Origin: Terriglobia bacterium
Lineage (GTDB): Bacteria; Acidobacteriota; Terriglobia; Versatilivoradales; Versatilivoraceae
Length of the DNA: 64,000 bases
NCBI GenBank assembly: GCA_951813285.1
Contig: OX638355.1
Coordinates: 1,860,653 to 1,924,652 of the forward strand
Reading direction: 5' to 3'
Below, piece after piece: positions 1-8,731 of this stretch (positions are counted from its first letter, which is position 1; every line of letters starts with the position of its first letter). A program made the position numbers and the translations under genes. Below the pieces are notes generated by a model. It made no database searches and was not told where the DNA came from. It was given only the letters and a program-made list of their open reading frames with translations.

Positions 1-82
1 GGCCGTGGGCCTCGACCATCTGCTGCAGGAACTCTACCTTGGCTGCTTCCAGGGCGATGGATTGATCGGTCTTGTCTTTCAT
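1..82 (-). CDS. Partial hypothetical protein (N-terminal 27 residues)
   Basis: The gene begins at ATG 82 on the minus strand and runs off the left edge of the window. An AGGAG motif about six bases upstream of the ATG supports the start. The visible N-terminus, MKDKTDQSIALEAAKVEF, is a short amphipathic helix. No family can be named from 27 residues, so only the existence and start of the gene are claimed. Confidence 0.6.
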   Translation of the reverse strand, partial: MKDKTDQSIALEAAKVEFLQQMVEAHG

Positions 83-524
83 GGGGTTCTCCTCTCTTGA
101 ACCGGAAGTTGCCGCTATCTTACGGGAAAGGGCGCGGAAAAAAAACCGGGAGGTGCCGCGGACACATCTTGGCGGCACGGCGTCTACCCCCCACCGCATC
201 AGCCTTCGCCTGCGGCTCGGCTTCTGCGACTCCCCCTCAAGGGGGGAGTGATACCCGTGTTCTGAAGAGGGAACGGAGTTTATGCGTTAGACCGGGAACC
301 TGGTTTACATCCTGCCCAGGAATCGGGCAAGGAGCCATGTGCAAGCCTCAAGTATCACTCCCCCCTTGAGGGGGAGTCGGAGAGACAAGGGCGCAGCCCG
401 CAGTCGATCCGGAGGGGGGCAAACGCGGCGTCCCGTGAGTGACTGTCCGGGAGTTCGATTGGATCGGCAAAACGGCGGCAGCACCTATCTAAAGGCGCGT
501 GCGCGGGGTGGGCACTCGCCCCTC
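83..524. repeat. Intergenic repeat block: inverted family F arms around a family E copy
   Basis: No gene is supported here. A family F repeat (ACTCCCCCTTGAGGGGGAGT core) lies inverted at about 175-254 and direct at 352-437. Between them, at 282-345, is family E (core TTTACATCCTGCCC). The same E plus F pair recurs at 18350-18500 and 19474-19624, so this is a dispersed non-coding element. Open frames across it have no ribosome binding site. Confidence 0.6.
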
Positions 525-1124
525 TCACGCTCCTTCTACGGCTCTGCGCAGCAGGCCGGCCGCAGCCGCTGGCAGTTCGAGCTCCAACGCCAGGTTCCGG
601 CCGGCGGGGGACATCTTCTTCCAGGTGCGTCGCAGAATGTGGAGCAGCTTCTCCTCGGAGTGCCGGCGGGAGAAGTCATCGAGCTGCACCTCCAGAAAGA
701 CCAGGCAGGCGGCGTCCTCCAGGGTCTGGGCTTCCGGGTCGCTACGCAGACGCTCCTTTCTCAGCAACTGCTCGACCCGGGCCACGGTAAGGGCGTCGTA
801 GCCTGTCCGCGCCAGCACCTCGGCGGCGGTGCCGGCGTGGAAGCGGCCCAGGGCCTCCCTCCAGTCCCGGTAGCCCTTCCGGGTCATGGGGTACGAATCG
901 CGCGGAATGGCCCAGCGGCGCACGTGCTGGCTATGAGCTGCCAGCCGAAGGGCCGCCGAGGCGTCGGGCGCCAGCCGTGCCACCCAGCGGCCGACGCGAT
1001 GGTGGTAGTCGAGGGATGCCAGGATGTCCTTGGGCCCGTCGGGGCCGGCCGAAGGGTCTTCCCGGTGCATGCCGTCCAGCAGGTCAAACGCTTCCCGCAA
1101 TCTTGGATCGTCCTGGGTCGTCAT
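525..1124 (-). CDS. DUF4202 domain-containing protein
   Basis: A 199-residue cytoplasmic protein that matches the DUF4202 family along its full length. Conserved stretches include SQHVRRWAIPRDSYPM, a YRDWR segment, FHAGTAAEVL, the LLRKE motif, DAACLVFLE and LRRTWKKMS. The His/Arg-rich pattern suggests a hydrolase- or HD-like fold, but no activity is established for the family. The start is placed at ATG 1124, where family conservation begins. The frame stays open for 59 more codons upstream, but those codons lie in a family A repeat whose near end is five bases away. The gene stands alone, facing away from the polysaccharide cluster, and its promoter must sit in or beyond the repeat. Confidence 0.85.
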   Translation of the reverse strand: MTTQDDPRLREAFDLLDGMHREDPSAGPDGPKDILASLDYHHRVGRWVARLAPDASAALRLAAHSQHVRRWAIPRDSYPMTRKGYRDWREALGRFHAGTAAEVLARTGYDALTVARVEQLLRKERLRSDPEAQTLEDAACLVFLEVQLDDFSRRHSEEKLLHILRRTWKKMSPAGRNLALELELPAAAAGLLRRAVEGA

Positions 1125-1128
1125 TGAT

Positions 1129-1605
1129 CCCCCCGGGAGCGCGGGCGTCTCGCCCGCAACCTTATTCCTGCAACAGCCTACGGCCACGGTCCACACCCTC
1201 GCACAGAGCACCACCCCCCCGGGAGCGCGGGCGTCCCGCCCGCATCCTTGTTCCTGCAAACAGCCTCCCGTCCAAGACCACTCCCTTGCACAGCTCACCA
1301 CCCTCGCCCTTTGCGGGGTTCTCTTCCATCGTGCCCAGTCTTGTGCGTGCGTCCCGCCCGCGCTCCCGGGAAGCCTCTATCCCCTGACGTCATCGCACCG
1401 GAGGCACAGAATTGCAGAAGCATTGTGGCGCCGCCCATGGTTGAGTGAGGTCCATTGATCCCCCCGGGAACGCGGGCGTCTCGCCCGCATCCTTATTCCT
1501 GCAAACAGCCTCACATCCAAGCCCACCCCCTCGCAAAGCGCACCAAACCCGCCTTTAGGGGTTCTCCTCCATCGCGCCAAGTCTTGTGCGTGCGTCCCGC
1601 CTATA
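1129..1605. repeat. Family A (RAYT-derived) repeats, three copies
   Basis: Copies start near 1129, 1214 and 1459. The left end is CCCCGGGAGCGCGGGCG, whose GCGGGC/GCCCGC arms form a hairpin. Next comes CTTATTCCTGCAA and sequence matching the reverse complement of the 3' end of the transposase gene at 46618-47238. The two longer copies then show the junction to the transposase 5' segment (GTGCCCAGTCTTGTG or GCGCCAAGTCTTGTG). The first copy lacks that second half. No gene is seen between 1125 and 1799. Confidence 0.8.
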
Positions 1606-1683
1606 CTAGCCCCCCACCCCTCGCAACCATACCACGCCCGCCCGTGGAAGGCACATTCCCGCACCCCTCCCACTCCCCCACGG

Positions 1684-1712
1684 TTTCAATCTGCTCCCCG
1701 CCCCGCTAGAAT
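1684..1712 (+). promoter_or_regulatory. Weak sigma-70-like promoter candidate for the polysaccharide cluster
   Basis: TAGAAT at 1707-1712 resembles a -10 element. It sits 17 bases after TTTCAA, a poor -35 with 3 of 6 matches. It is the only promoter-like pair seen between the repeats and the ABC ATPase gene 90 bases downstream. Confidence 0.3.
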
Positions 1713-1799
1713 AGAGCCGCCCGGGGTCGGCGCCACTGCCGGCGCAGATCCGCCCGGACCCGAGGCCCTACCTCCCTTGCCCCTCCCGGCGACTTGGCC

Positions 1800-3122
1800 A
1801 TGAATGCCGTCACCGTCGAAAACATATCCAAAAACTACCACATCTACTCCAAGCCCTCGGCCCGGCTGAAGGAGCTGATCTTCCCCAGGCGCCGCTTCCA
1901 CCAGGACTTCTGGGCCCTGAGAGAGGTCAGCTTCCAGGTCGGGCAGGGCGCCACCTTCGGGATTGTGGGCGAGAACGGCTCGGGCAAGAGCACCCTGCTC
2001 CAGATCATCGCCGGAACCCTGACCCCGACCACCGGCAGCGTGGCTCTGAGCGGTCGGGTGGCGGCCCTGCTGGAGCTCGGGGCCGGATTCAACTCCGAGT
2101 TCACCGGCCGGGAGAACGCCTTCCTGAATGCCGCCATCATGGGTCTGAGCCGCGAGGAGATCGAGCGGAAAATGCCCGAGATCGAGCGCTTTGCCGAGAT
2201 CGGCAGCTTCGTCGACCAGCCCGTCAAGACCTATTCCAGCGGCATGTACGTGCGCTTGGCCTTTGCCATCGCCATCAACCTCGACCCCGAGATCCTGCTG
2301 GTGGACGAGTCGCTGGCGGTCGGGGACGTCTATTTCCAGCAGCGCTGCGTGCGCCGGCTCCGCCGGATGCGGGAAGAGGGCAAGACCATCCTGCTGGTCT
2401 CCCACGACGTGGCCGCCATCCGGAACCTGTGCGATTCGGCCATCTGGCTGGAGCAGGGCAGGCTCATGGATCGAGGCGCGCCCGACAAGGTGACGGCCCG
2501 CTACCTGGCCGCCTTGACTCAGCGGCGCGATCCCTATGCCGGCGAGACGGCTTCCGGGGCCGCGGAACTTGCGCCCGACGCCGCCGGTGATGCAGCCGGG
2601 GACCTGTCGGTGCATACTCTTCCGAACGAAGACGAGCGCTGGGGCAATGGCCACGCCCGGATCCTGGGCATTCGCCTGCTCGACCAGGCGGGCAGGGAGC
2701 CCCAAACTCTCTATCACGGTGACCTGGTGACGGTGAGGGTTTCGGTCCGGTTCGACCGTCCGGTGGAATCGCCCCTTGTCGGGATTCTCATGTGCAACCG
2801 CCTGGGCGAGGAGATCTCCGGAAGCAACACCTCGGTGGAGAACCTGCGGTTGCCGCCGGCCCGGCCGGGCCAGATTTACACGGTGGACTTCCACCTTCGG
2901 CTTCCGGTGCTGCAGCCGGGCCACTACTATCTCACCCCGGCGGTGGCCAACGGGACCCATCGCGATTCGGAGATGTGCGACTTCGTGGATAACGCCCTGA
3001 ACCTGACCCTGAAGCAGCGGGAGATGGTCTATGGCTACCTGAAGATGGGCTGCCGCATTGAATTGAGGCAGGTGAGTTCGGCAAAATCGGGGCTGGCCGG
3101 AGCCCGGGCCCCCGCCGGCTGA
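1800..3122 (+). CDS. Polysaccharide-export ABC transporter ATPase, Wzt-like with C-terminal carbohydrate-binding domain
   Basis: This 440-residue protein would energise export of O-antigen or another surface polysaccharide across the inner membrane. The nucleotide-binding domain fills roughly residues 1-240: Walker A GENGSGKST at 57-65, signature YSSGM at 145-149, and Walker B ILLVDE at 165-170. A beta-rich extension at about 270-425 resembles the Wzt C-terminal domain, which binds the modified end of the glycan. ATG 1800 is chosen; a TTG two codons upstream (1794) is also possible. No Wzm-type permease is present in the window, although in many species it is adjacent, so the partner must lie elsewhere. 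Sugar-nucleotide and glycosyltransferase genes follow on the same strand. Confidence 0.9.
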   Translation: MNAVTVENISKNYHIYSKPSARLKELIFPRRRFHQDFWALREVSFQVGQGATFGIVGENGSGKSTLLQIIAGTLTPTTGSVALSGRVAALLELGAGFNSEFTGRENAFLNAAIMGLSREEIERKMPEIERFAEIGSFVDQPVKTYSSGMYVRLAFAIAINLDPEILLVDESLAVGDVYFQQRCVRRLRRMREEGKTILLVSHDVAAIRNLCDSAIWLEQGRLMDRGAPDKVTARYLAALTQRRDPYAGETASGAAELAPDAAGDAAGDLSVHTLPNEDERWGNGHARILGIRLLDQAGREPQTLYHGDLVTVRVSVRFDRPVESPLVGILMCNRLGEEISGSNTSVENLRLPPARPGQIYTVDFHLRLPVLQPGHYYLTPAVANGTHRDSEMCDFVDNALNLTLKQREMVYGYLKMGCRIELRQVSSAKSGLAGARAPAG

Positions 3123-3189
3123 AGTTCGGCCGGAAGACGCCGGGACCGGCGGGTTCGCCGCCCCCCTCTGGACCTTGGAAAGGAGCATG

Positions 3190-3639
3190 ATGATCAAGGA
3201 TGTGAGAGTGGTGCCTCTGGTCGCCCACGTGGATGACCGGGGCTATCTGATCGAGATCTTGAGGAGCACCGACCAACACTTCACCCGGTTCGGGCAGGTC
3301 TATCTGGTGGGGGACACGACCCGTGGGACCATCCGCGCCTTCCACAAGCACGCCAGGCTGTGGGACTGGTTTTTCATCAGCCACGGATCGGCCAAGTTCG
3401 TGCTGCGGGATGACCGTCCCGACAGCCCGACCTATAATGAGATGCAGATCGTGGTTACCGGGGCGCGCAATCCGGCCTTGATCGTGGTGCCGCCCGGCGT
3501 CTACCATGGGTGGATGGCGCTGGAGGACGACACCCAGTTGGTCAGCACGGCCAGCGAGGTCTACAACCGGCAAAAGCCGGATGAAGTCCGCATTCCCCCC
3601 AACTCCTTCGGGGACGTGTGGGATGTCAAGGGAAGGTAG
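3190..3639 (+). CDS. dTDP-4-dehydrorhamnose 3,5-epimerase-family (RmlC-like cupin) protein
   Basis: A 149-residue single-domain cupin. Segments RGTIRAFHKHARLWDWFF and VVPPGVYHGWMALEDD match the RmlC/WxcM-type beta barrel. The HKH pair corresponds to the active-site His region of RmlC. It is shorter than typical RmlC (about 180 residues), so a sugar 3,5-epimerase or isomerase of the same superfamily is equally possible. ATG 3190 is preferred because AAAGGAG ends four bases before it; ATG 3187 is too close to the Shine-Dalgarno sequence. It sits between the exporter ATPase and a nucleotide-sugar dehydratase, consistent with making a deoxysugar for the exported glycan. Confidence 0.8.
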   Translation: MIKDVRVVPLVAHVDDRGYLIEILRSTDQHFTRFGQVYLVGDTTRGTIRAFHKHARLWDWFFISHGSAKFVLRDDRPDSPTYNEMQIVVTGARNPALIVVPPGVYHGWMALEDDTQLVSTASEVYNRQKPDEVRIPPNSFGDVWDVKGR

Positions 3640-3846
3640 TGGGTGAATGATGAATGAGGAATGATGAATGATGAATGGAGAGCGGGGGTTCGGGGAGCAG
3701 GCGAGCGGCGGATGACCTGGTTGAGCTTTATTGAAGGACGGCGCCGAGATCGAAGAGATGCTTGATGTGTCGATGAAATAACTCGCCACTCTCCACTATT
3801 CACTTAGCCGCACTACCATTCCATACGACCTGACGGCTCAAAAGGG
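3640..3846. repeat. Short element with ATGATGAATG micro-repeats and a facing copy
   Basis: A left arm at 3643-3677 repeats ATGATGAATG several times. A right arm near 3783-3803 (CCACTCTCCACTATTCACT) is roughly its reverse complement. The middle holds no convincing gene; a short frame ending at TAA 3781 gives EIEEMLDVSMK, possibly a gene relic. The layout resembles the micro-iterated inverted ends of families C and D. Confidence 0.4.
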
Positions 3847-3882
3847 GTGAAACAGGGTGTTTCAGGCACAAGGAGGTTGCAC

Positions 3883-4983
3883 ATGATTCTGGTGGTGGGC
3901 GGCGCCGGCTATATCGGGTCGGTGCTGGTCAGGGAAATGTTGGCGCGGGGCTACGCGGTCAGGGTCTTCGACCGCATGTATTACGGGGATGCCGGCCTGC
4001 GCGAGGACAGGGAGCGCATCGAGCTGAAGACGGGGGACGTCCGCACCATGGACCCCTCGGTGCTGGAGGGCGTGGAGGCCGTCATCAACCTGAGCGGTCT
4101 CTCCAACGATCCCACGGCGGAATACAACCCCAGGGCCAACTATGAGATGAACACCCGGGCCAACCTGGCGCTGGCCCGGCTCTGCAAGCGGAAGGGCATC
4201 CGCCGATTCGTCTTCGCCTCCTCCTGCTCCATTTACGATGTCGGCATCGCCGACGAGGAGAAGGACATCGTTCTGGACGAGACCTCCACGGTCCATCCCA
4301 AGGCGGCTTACGCCAACTCCAAGTACCAGGCCGAGATGGCCATGCTCGAGCTGGCCGACGAAGACTTCTGCCCCGTCATCCTGCGCAAGGGAACGGTCTA
4401 CGGCTTCTCCCCCCGGATGCGCTACGACCTGGTGGTCAACACCTTTCTCAGGGACGCCCTCTCCAAGGGGCGGGTCACCACCCACTACGGCGGCGAAATG
4501 TGGCGGCCGCTGGTGGATATCCGGGATGCGGCCCGGGCCTACATCCTCTGCCTGGATGCCGAGGAGTCCAAGGTTTCGGGAGAGATCTTCAACCTGGTCT
4601 ACCGCAACTTTCGGATTTCGGAGCTGGCGCTGCGGGTGGTCGGAGCCCTCAGAGAGGTCGGGGTGAAAGTGGAGCTCAAGCCGGAATACCGCTACCAGGG
4701 CGTCCGCAGCTATCGCGTCTCCGGCAAGAAGCTGGAGCGGGTGCTGGGATTCACCCCGGCGATCAGCGTGGAAGAAGCCGTCAAGGACATGGTGGAGAAC
4801 ATCTCCCGCTACGGCTATACCGACTTCGACAACCCCCGCTACTACAATATCGCCTGGATGAAGCTGCTGGAGGAGGCCGACAAGATCATCAGGATCACGG
4901 GATCGGTTTTCGACACGGTCCCGGCAGCGCCCTTCAAGCCGGCCGTGGTCGGAATGGGAGGCCGGGAACCGGGGAGCCGCTGA
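3883..4983 (+). CDS. NAD-dependent epimerase/dehydratase (extended SDR, nucleotide-sugar)
   Basis: A 366-residue extended short-chain dehydrogenase acting on a nucleotide sugar. The N-terminal VVGGAGYIGS is the NAD-binding GxxGxxG loop. The catalytic residues are seen as SSCSIYD followed by the YANSK (YxxxK) motif. The start is ATG 3883, preceded by AGGAGG at 3871-3876; an upstream frame extension is not needed. The substrate cannot be read from sequence. UDP-glucose 4-epimerase, GDP-mannose dehydratase and dTDP-sugar dehydratase all share this fold. The next gene starts one base after the stop, so both are probably co-translated. Confidence 0.88.
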   Translation: MILVVGGAGYIGSVLVREMLARGYAVRVFDRMYYGDAGLREDRERIELKTGDVRTMDPSVLEGVEAVINLSGLSNDPTAEYNPRANYEMNTRANLALARLCKRKGIRRFVFASSCSIYDVGIADEEKDIVLDETSTVHPKAAYANSKYQAEMAMLELADEDFCPVILRKGTVYGFSPRMRYDLVVNTFLRDALSKGRVTTHYGGEMWRPLVDIRDAARAYILCLDAEESKVSGEIFNLVYRNFRISELALRVVGALREVGVKVELKPEYRYQGVRSYRVSGKKLERVLGFTPAISVEEAVKDMVENISRYGYTDFDNPRYYNIAWMKLLEEADKIIRITGSVFDTVPAAPFKPAVVGMGGREPGSR

Positions 4984-4984
4984 C

Positions 4985-5851
4985 TTGAAGATACTCCTGA
5001 TTGGAGCTTCCGGCCAACTGGGCGCCGATCTGGTGAAGGCCCTGTCCGGCCACTCCTTGCTCACCCCGCCGCACCGCTCCCTGGATCTGCTCCAGCCCGA
5101 TCGGGTTCGCCAGGTCCTGCAGTCAAAGCATCCCCAGGTGGTCATCAACACCGCGGCCTTTCACCGGGTGGACGACTGCGAGTCCCAGGCCTCCACGGCT
5201 TTCCAGGTGAACGCCGAAGCGGTCCGCAACCTGGCTCTGGCCGCCCGCGAAATCGAAGCCGTGCTGGTGCACTACAGCACGGACTACGTCTTCGACGGGG
5301 CCGCGGGCCGACCCTACCTGGAAGACGACCTCCCCCGTCCTCTCAACGTCTACGGCGCCTCCAAGCTGGCGGGCGAGCACCTGGTGAAGTCGGTGTGGGA
5401 AAAGCATTTCCTGATCCGCACCAGCGGGCTCTTCGGCCGCGCCGGCAGCCGCGGCAAGGGCGGCAACTTCGTCGAGACCATGATCCGGAAGGCTGCCGCG
5501 AAAGAGTCCATCCGGGTGGTGCACGACCAGCGGCTGACCCCCACCGGCACCCGCGAGCTGGCCCGCGCCACCGCCGCCCTCATCGAGACCTCCCACTACG
5601 GCCTCTATCACGTCACCTCCAAGGGAAACTGCACCTGGTACGAATTCGCCGGCGAAATCTTCCGGCTGCTCGGCGTCCGGGCCGACCTGGCGCCCACCAC
5701 CTCCGACGCCTTCGCCGCCGCGGCCCGGCGGCCGGCCTATTCGGTGCTGGCCAACCACCGCCTGGAGGAGCTGGGGATGGATGACCTCAAGCACTGGAGG
5801 GATGTTTTGCGCGAGTACCTGGGCGACCGCATCCGCCGCCCCGGGGCTTGA
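4985..5851 (+). CDS. rmlD: dTDP-4-dehydrorhamnose reductase (RmlD)
   Basis: A 288-residue short-chain dehydrogenase of the RmlD family, which reduces dTDP-4-keto-L-rhamnose to dTDP-L-rhamnose with NAD(P)H. The N-terminus has ILLIGASGQLG (GxxGxxG). Family signatures include NTAAFHRVDDCE, HYSTDYVFDG and NVYGASKLAGE with the catalytic YxxxK, then FLIRTSGLFG. Translation appears to begin at TTG 4985, because no ATG precedes the Rossmann motif. It is one base from the epimerase stop and three bases from the following glycosyltransferase start, so the three genes form a tight operon. Together they point to rhamnose or a related deoxysugar in the exported glycan. Confidence 0.85.
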   Translation: MKILLIGASGQLGADLVKALSGHSLLTPPHRSLDLLQPDRVRQVLQSKHPQVVINTAAFHRVDDCESQASTAFQVNAEAVRNLALAAREIEAVLVHYSTDYVFDGAAGRPYLEDDLPRPLNVYGASKLAGEHLVKSVWEKHFLIRTSGLFGRAGSRGKGGNFVETMIRKAAAKESIRVVHDQRLTPTGTRELARATAALIETSHYGLYHVTSKGNCTWYEFAGEIFRLLGVRADLAPTTSDAFAAAARRPAYSVLANHRLEELGMDDLKHWRDVLREYLGDRIRRPGA

Positions 5852-5854
5852 TCC

Positions 5855-6985
5855 ATGGGGAGTCCTCTCAATCCGCTGCAGCCCGGCTTCTGGTCCAGGC
5901 TGGGCGCCCTGCTGCTGCTGGTCCCCTTCGACCTCCTGGTGGCCCTGGGCCTTTGCCTGGGTGAGATTCTCTACCTTCCCTTTCGCCTGCTCCGCCCCAA
6001 GCCTGCCACGCCCGACCCGCCGGCCCGCCGCCAGGCCAGCCTGATCGTCCTCAACTGGGACGGGAAGCACCTGCTGGAGGAGTTCCTGCCCAGCGTGGTG
6101 GAGGCCGTCCGCTGGGACGGAGGCGGCCACGAGATCCTGGTGGTGGACAACGGCAGCCGCGACGACAGCGTTGCCTTTCTGAAGGCCCGCTATCCACGGA
6201 TCAAGGTGGTGGCGCTGGACCGGAACCGGCGCTTCACCGGAGGCAACAACGCCGGGGTCCGGGCGGCCGCCGGGGAAGTGGTGGTGCTGCTCAACAACGA
6301 CATGGAGGTCGATCCCCACTTCCTGCGCCCCCTGCTGGACGGCTTCCGGGATGAAGATGTCTTTGCGGTGTCCTGCCAGGTCTTCTTCCAGGACAAGACG
6401 CGCCGGCGGGAAGAGACCGGCAACACCAGCTCCCGCTGGCGGCAGGGGTTCCCCGAGCCCTACCACGACGAGGTACCTCCGGATCCGGCCCGGGCGCGTC
6501 TGCCCGTCTTCTGGGCCGGGGGTGGCTCCAGCGCCTTCGACCGTCGCAAGTTCCTGGCCCTGGGAGGCCTGGACACGCTCTACGACCCCTTTTACCTGGA
6601 GGACGTGGATCTTTCCTACCAGGCCTGGAAGCGGGGCTGGAAGAGCCTGCTGGCCCCCGGCAGCCTGGTGGTCCACAAGCACCGGGGCACCAACCGGGGG
6701 AAGTTCGGCGACAACTTCGTTGACAACACCATTCGCAAGAATCAATATCTTTTCGTCTGGAAGAGCATCACCGACGCCGGATGGATCCTGCAGCACTGCC
6801 TCTTCCTGCCGCTCACCCAGGCCCGCTTCATGGCCCAGACCAATGTCCGCTTCGAGCTTCGGGCATTCTTCAGAGCCTTGCTTCAATTCCCGGAAGCCCT
6901 CTACAAGCGCTACCGCCGGCGGGCCTGCTATCGCCGCGGCGACGCCTCCATCTTTGCGGAGACCTCCGGTGGGGAAGGGAATTGA
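5855..6985 (+). CDS. Glycosyltransferase family 2
   Basis: A 376-residue GT2 enzyme, probably a rhamnosyl- or related sugar transferase. An N-terminal membrane segment lies at about residues 18-45. The GT-A domain starts near residue 60 with ASLIVLNWDGKHLLEE, then ILVVDNGSRDDS, RNRRFTGGNNAG and VVLLNNDMEVD, the last carrying the DXD-like metal site. AGGGSSAFDRR and PFYLEDVDLSYQAWKRGW form the acceptor region with the ED catalytic pair. The C-terminal 100 residues are basic and likely membrane-associated. The ATG lies three bases after the rmlD stop. Confidence 0.88.
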   Translation: MGSPLNPLQPGFWSRLGALLLLVPFDLLVALGLCLGEILYLPFRLLRPKPATPDPPARRQASLIVLNWDGKHLLEEFLPSVVEAVRWDGGGHEILVVDNGSRDDSVAFLKARYPRIKVVALDRNRRFTGGNNAGVRAAAGEVVVLLNNDMEVDPHFLRPLLDGFRDEDVFAVSCQVFFQDKTRRREETGNTSSRWRQGFPEPYHDEVPPDPARARLPVFWAGGGSSAFDRRKFLALGGLDTLYDPFYLEDVDLSYQAWKRGWKSLLAPGSLVVHKHRGTNRGKFGDNFVDNTIRKNQYLFVWKSITDAGWILQHCLFLPLTQARFMAQTNVRFELRAFFRALLQFPEALYKRYRRRACYRRGDASIFAETSGGEGN

Positions 6986-7452
6986 ACCAGAGGCGCGCCA
7001 GAAAAAGAGTTGTTCCACCCGGGAACGCGGGCGTCCCGCCCGCACAATCCCTGGCAGGGCCTCGCCCATCTCCGCCACTCGGATCGGCCCAGCGGCGCAA
7101 GGGATCAAATTTTTGAACATGGATGCACAGGATGCACAGGATTAAGAGGACGAAAGGTTCGTGCACCAAAAACCGGCGTGGGTGATGATCCGGTGCGGGG
7201 TTGCAGATGCTCAGGATTGCAGGGCGACGGACTCCTGAAACCAAATCCTGTATATCCTGTGCATCGATGTGACTAATCCATTGGGTGGCGGTGCGTGCCG
7301 TTGCAGGAATAAGGATGCGGGCGAGACGCCCGCGCTCCCGGGGGGGCATCGATTGGAGCCGCGAAGCGGCGGCAGCAGGTAGCCGTGGGCGTAAGCCCAT
7401 GGACAGCCTCGCCATTGGCGCAAGCCCACGCACTGCGTCCGGGAGGACCGGG
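6986..7452. repeat. Repeat block: family A ends, family D element, family B end
   Basis: No gene is supported. At 7014-7090 is a family A left end followed by sequence like the 5' coding part of the RAYT gene (a GGCAGGGCCTCGCCC stretch). At 7115-7273 is a family D element with inverted arms ACATGGATGCACAGGATG and ATCCTGTGCATCGATGT. At 7303-7348 is a family A right end (GCAGGAATAAGGATGCGG). At 7351-7403 is a family B end with its TGGGCGTAAGCCCA hairpin. Confidence 0.75.
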
Positions 7453-8214
7453 ATGACCAGGGAAGAACGGTTGCAACTGGCTCATACGCCCCCGGCCTGG
7501 ATGTATGAGTTCGACCTGGGAGAGGGCATCCTCACGCCGCTGCTGTCCCGGGAGCTGCGCCAGATACACCGGACCCGACAAGACATGATCCTGCCGGCCC
7601 TGGATCGATGCTTCCGGGAGGGCCTGGCCAACCTGGACTGCCTGGACGTCGCCTGCAATGAGGGCTATTTCAGCTTTCTGCTCCACTCCTTGGGAGCCCG
7701 GGTGCGGGGAATCGACGTGCGGTCACTCAATGTCGAGCGGGCCCGGGCCGTGCAGCGGATTCAGGGGCAGGACTCCGCCCGGCTCACCTTTGCCGTGGAG
7801 GACTTTCTGGACAACCGGGACCCGCCCGACCGCTACCACCTGACCCTGTTCCTGGGCCTGCTCTACCACCTGGAGAATCCCATGGGCGCCCTGCGCATTC
7901 TGCATCGCGTCACCCGCCGGCTGTGCGTGGTCGAGACCCAACTCACCCGCCAGCAGGACCCGGTGGTGAGCGGATGGGGAGCGGCGGGTACGTTTCTGGA
8001 ACTGCCGGCGGCCCTGGCCATCTACCGCGAGCCCGACGTGGAGGAGAACCGCCTGGCGGCGCACCGGGGCTTGAGCTTCATCCCCAACGCCGCCGCCGTG
8101 CGCGAGATGCTGGGGGCAGCCGGCTTCTCCAGGGTGGAGTTGGTCGCCCCGCCCGCGGACGCCAACCCTCAGTACCTGGCGCAGGACCGAGCCGTCTTCC
8201 TGGCGTTCAAGTGA
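7453..8214 (+). CDS. SAM-dependent methyltransferase (class I; tRNA-mo5U/CmoB-like)
   Basis: A 253-residue Rossmann-fold methyltransferase. Motif I is CLDVACNEGYFSFLL (DxxCxxGxF in place of the usual GxGxG). It is followed by ARVRGIDVRSLNVERA, AVEDFLD and LTLFLGLLYHLENPMGAL, a pattern typical of the DUF1698/CmoB-like group that often methylates small molecules or sugars. ATG 7453 is chosen because the frame upstream runs through family A and B repeats. It lies between two glycosyltransferases on the same strand, so O- or N-methylation of a glycan, for example as a chain-terminating cap, is a reasonable inference. Family D repeats separate it from the next gene. Confidence 0.8.
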   Translation: MTREERLQLAHTPPAWMYEFDLGEGILTPLLSRELRQIHRTRQDMILPALDRCFREGLANLDCLDVACNEGYFSFLLHSLGARVRGIDVRSLNVERARAVQRIQGQDSARLTFAVEDFLDNRDPPDRYHLTLFLGLLYHLENPMGALRILHRVTRRLCVVETQLTRQQDPVVSGWGAAGTFLELPAALAIYREPDVEENRLAAHRGLSFIPNAAAVREMLGAAGFSRVELVAPPADANPQYLAQDRAVFLAFK

Positions 8215-8731
8215 TGTCGGGGCGACCGGCCGAGCAAACATCCACCGTATAATATAAGGAGAGACGCAGCCGGGTTCGGTGCCCGCCAGGTGCTGTCTCC
8301 CCTTTGCGACGGGGCAGATCAATCGAGGCGGACAATTAATTGAACATCGATGCACAGGATGCACAGGATTAACAGGAAGGGAAGCTACTGCAAATGAACC
8401 TCGGCACAGCCTCAGAATTCGCTAGAAGTCTGATTTCGGGGCAAGCCGGTTGGCGACAAAAATCCTGTTTATCCTGTTCATCCATGTTGATAAAAAGACT
8501 TTAAAAAACATGGATACACAGGATGCACAGGATTAACAGCACGGGAAGCAGTTGCGGGGGAAGCTGGCTCTGGCGATGATCCGGCACGGGCTTGCGGATG
8601 CCCTGGAATACAGGACGCCGGACACCGAGATATAGTCCAGAAAAAATCCTGTAAATCCTGTTCATCGATGTGAATAATCCATGCAGATCAGGGATCGACC
8701 CGTCCTCGATCCCGCGCTCCCCCGGTCTCCC
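8215..8731. repeat. Two consecutive family D elements
   Basis: D copies lie at 8342-8489 and 8504-8673. Each begins with iterated GGATGCACAGGATG-type sequence, ends with the inverted ATCCTGTTCATC type, and has about 90 bases between. The middle of the second copy matches the middles at 7150-7240 and, inverted, at 19755-19845. No coding sequence is seen. Confidence 0.75.

Noticed and set aside
339-1127. Plus-strand frame through the E/F repeats and antisense to the DUF4202 gene
   Set aside because: The DUF4202 match on the minus strand is strong; this frame begins in repeat DNA.
3640-3846. Possible remnant of a small gene such as a four-helix-bundle protein
   Set aside because: Only a fragment of about 12 codons (EIEEMLDVSMK) reads sensibly; too short to support a pseudogene call.
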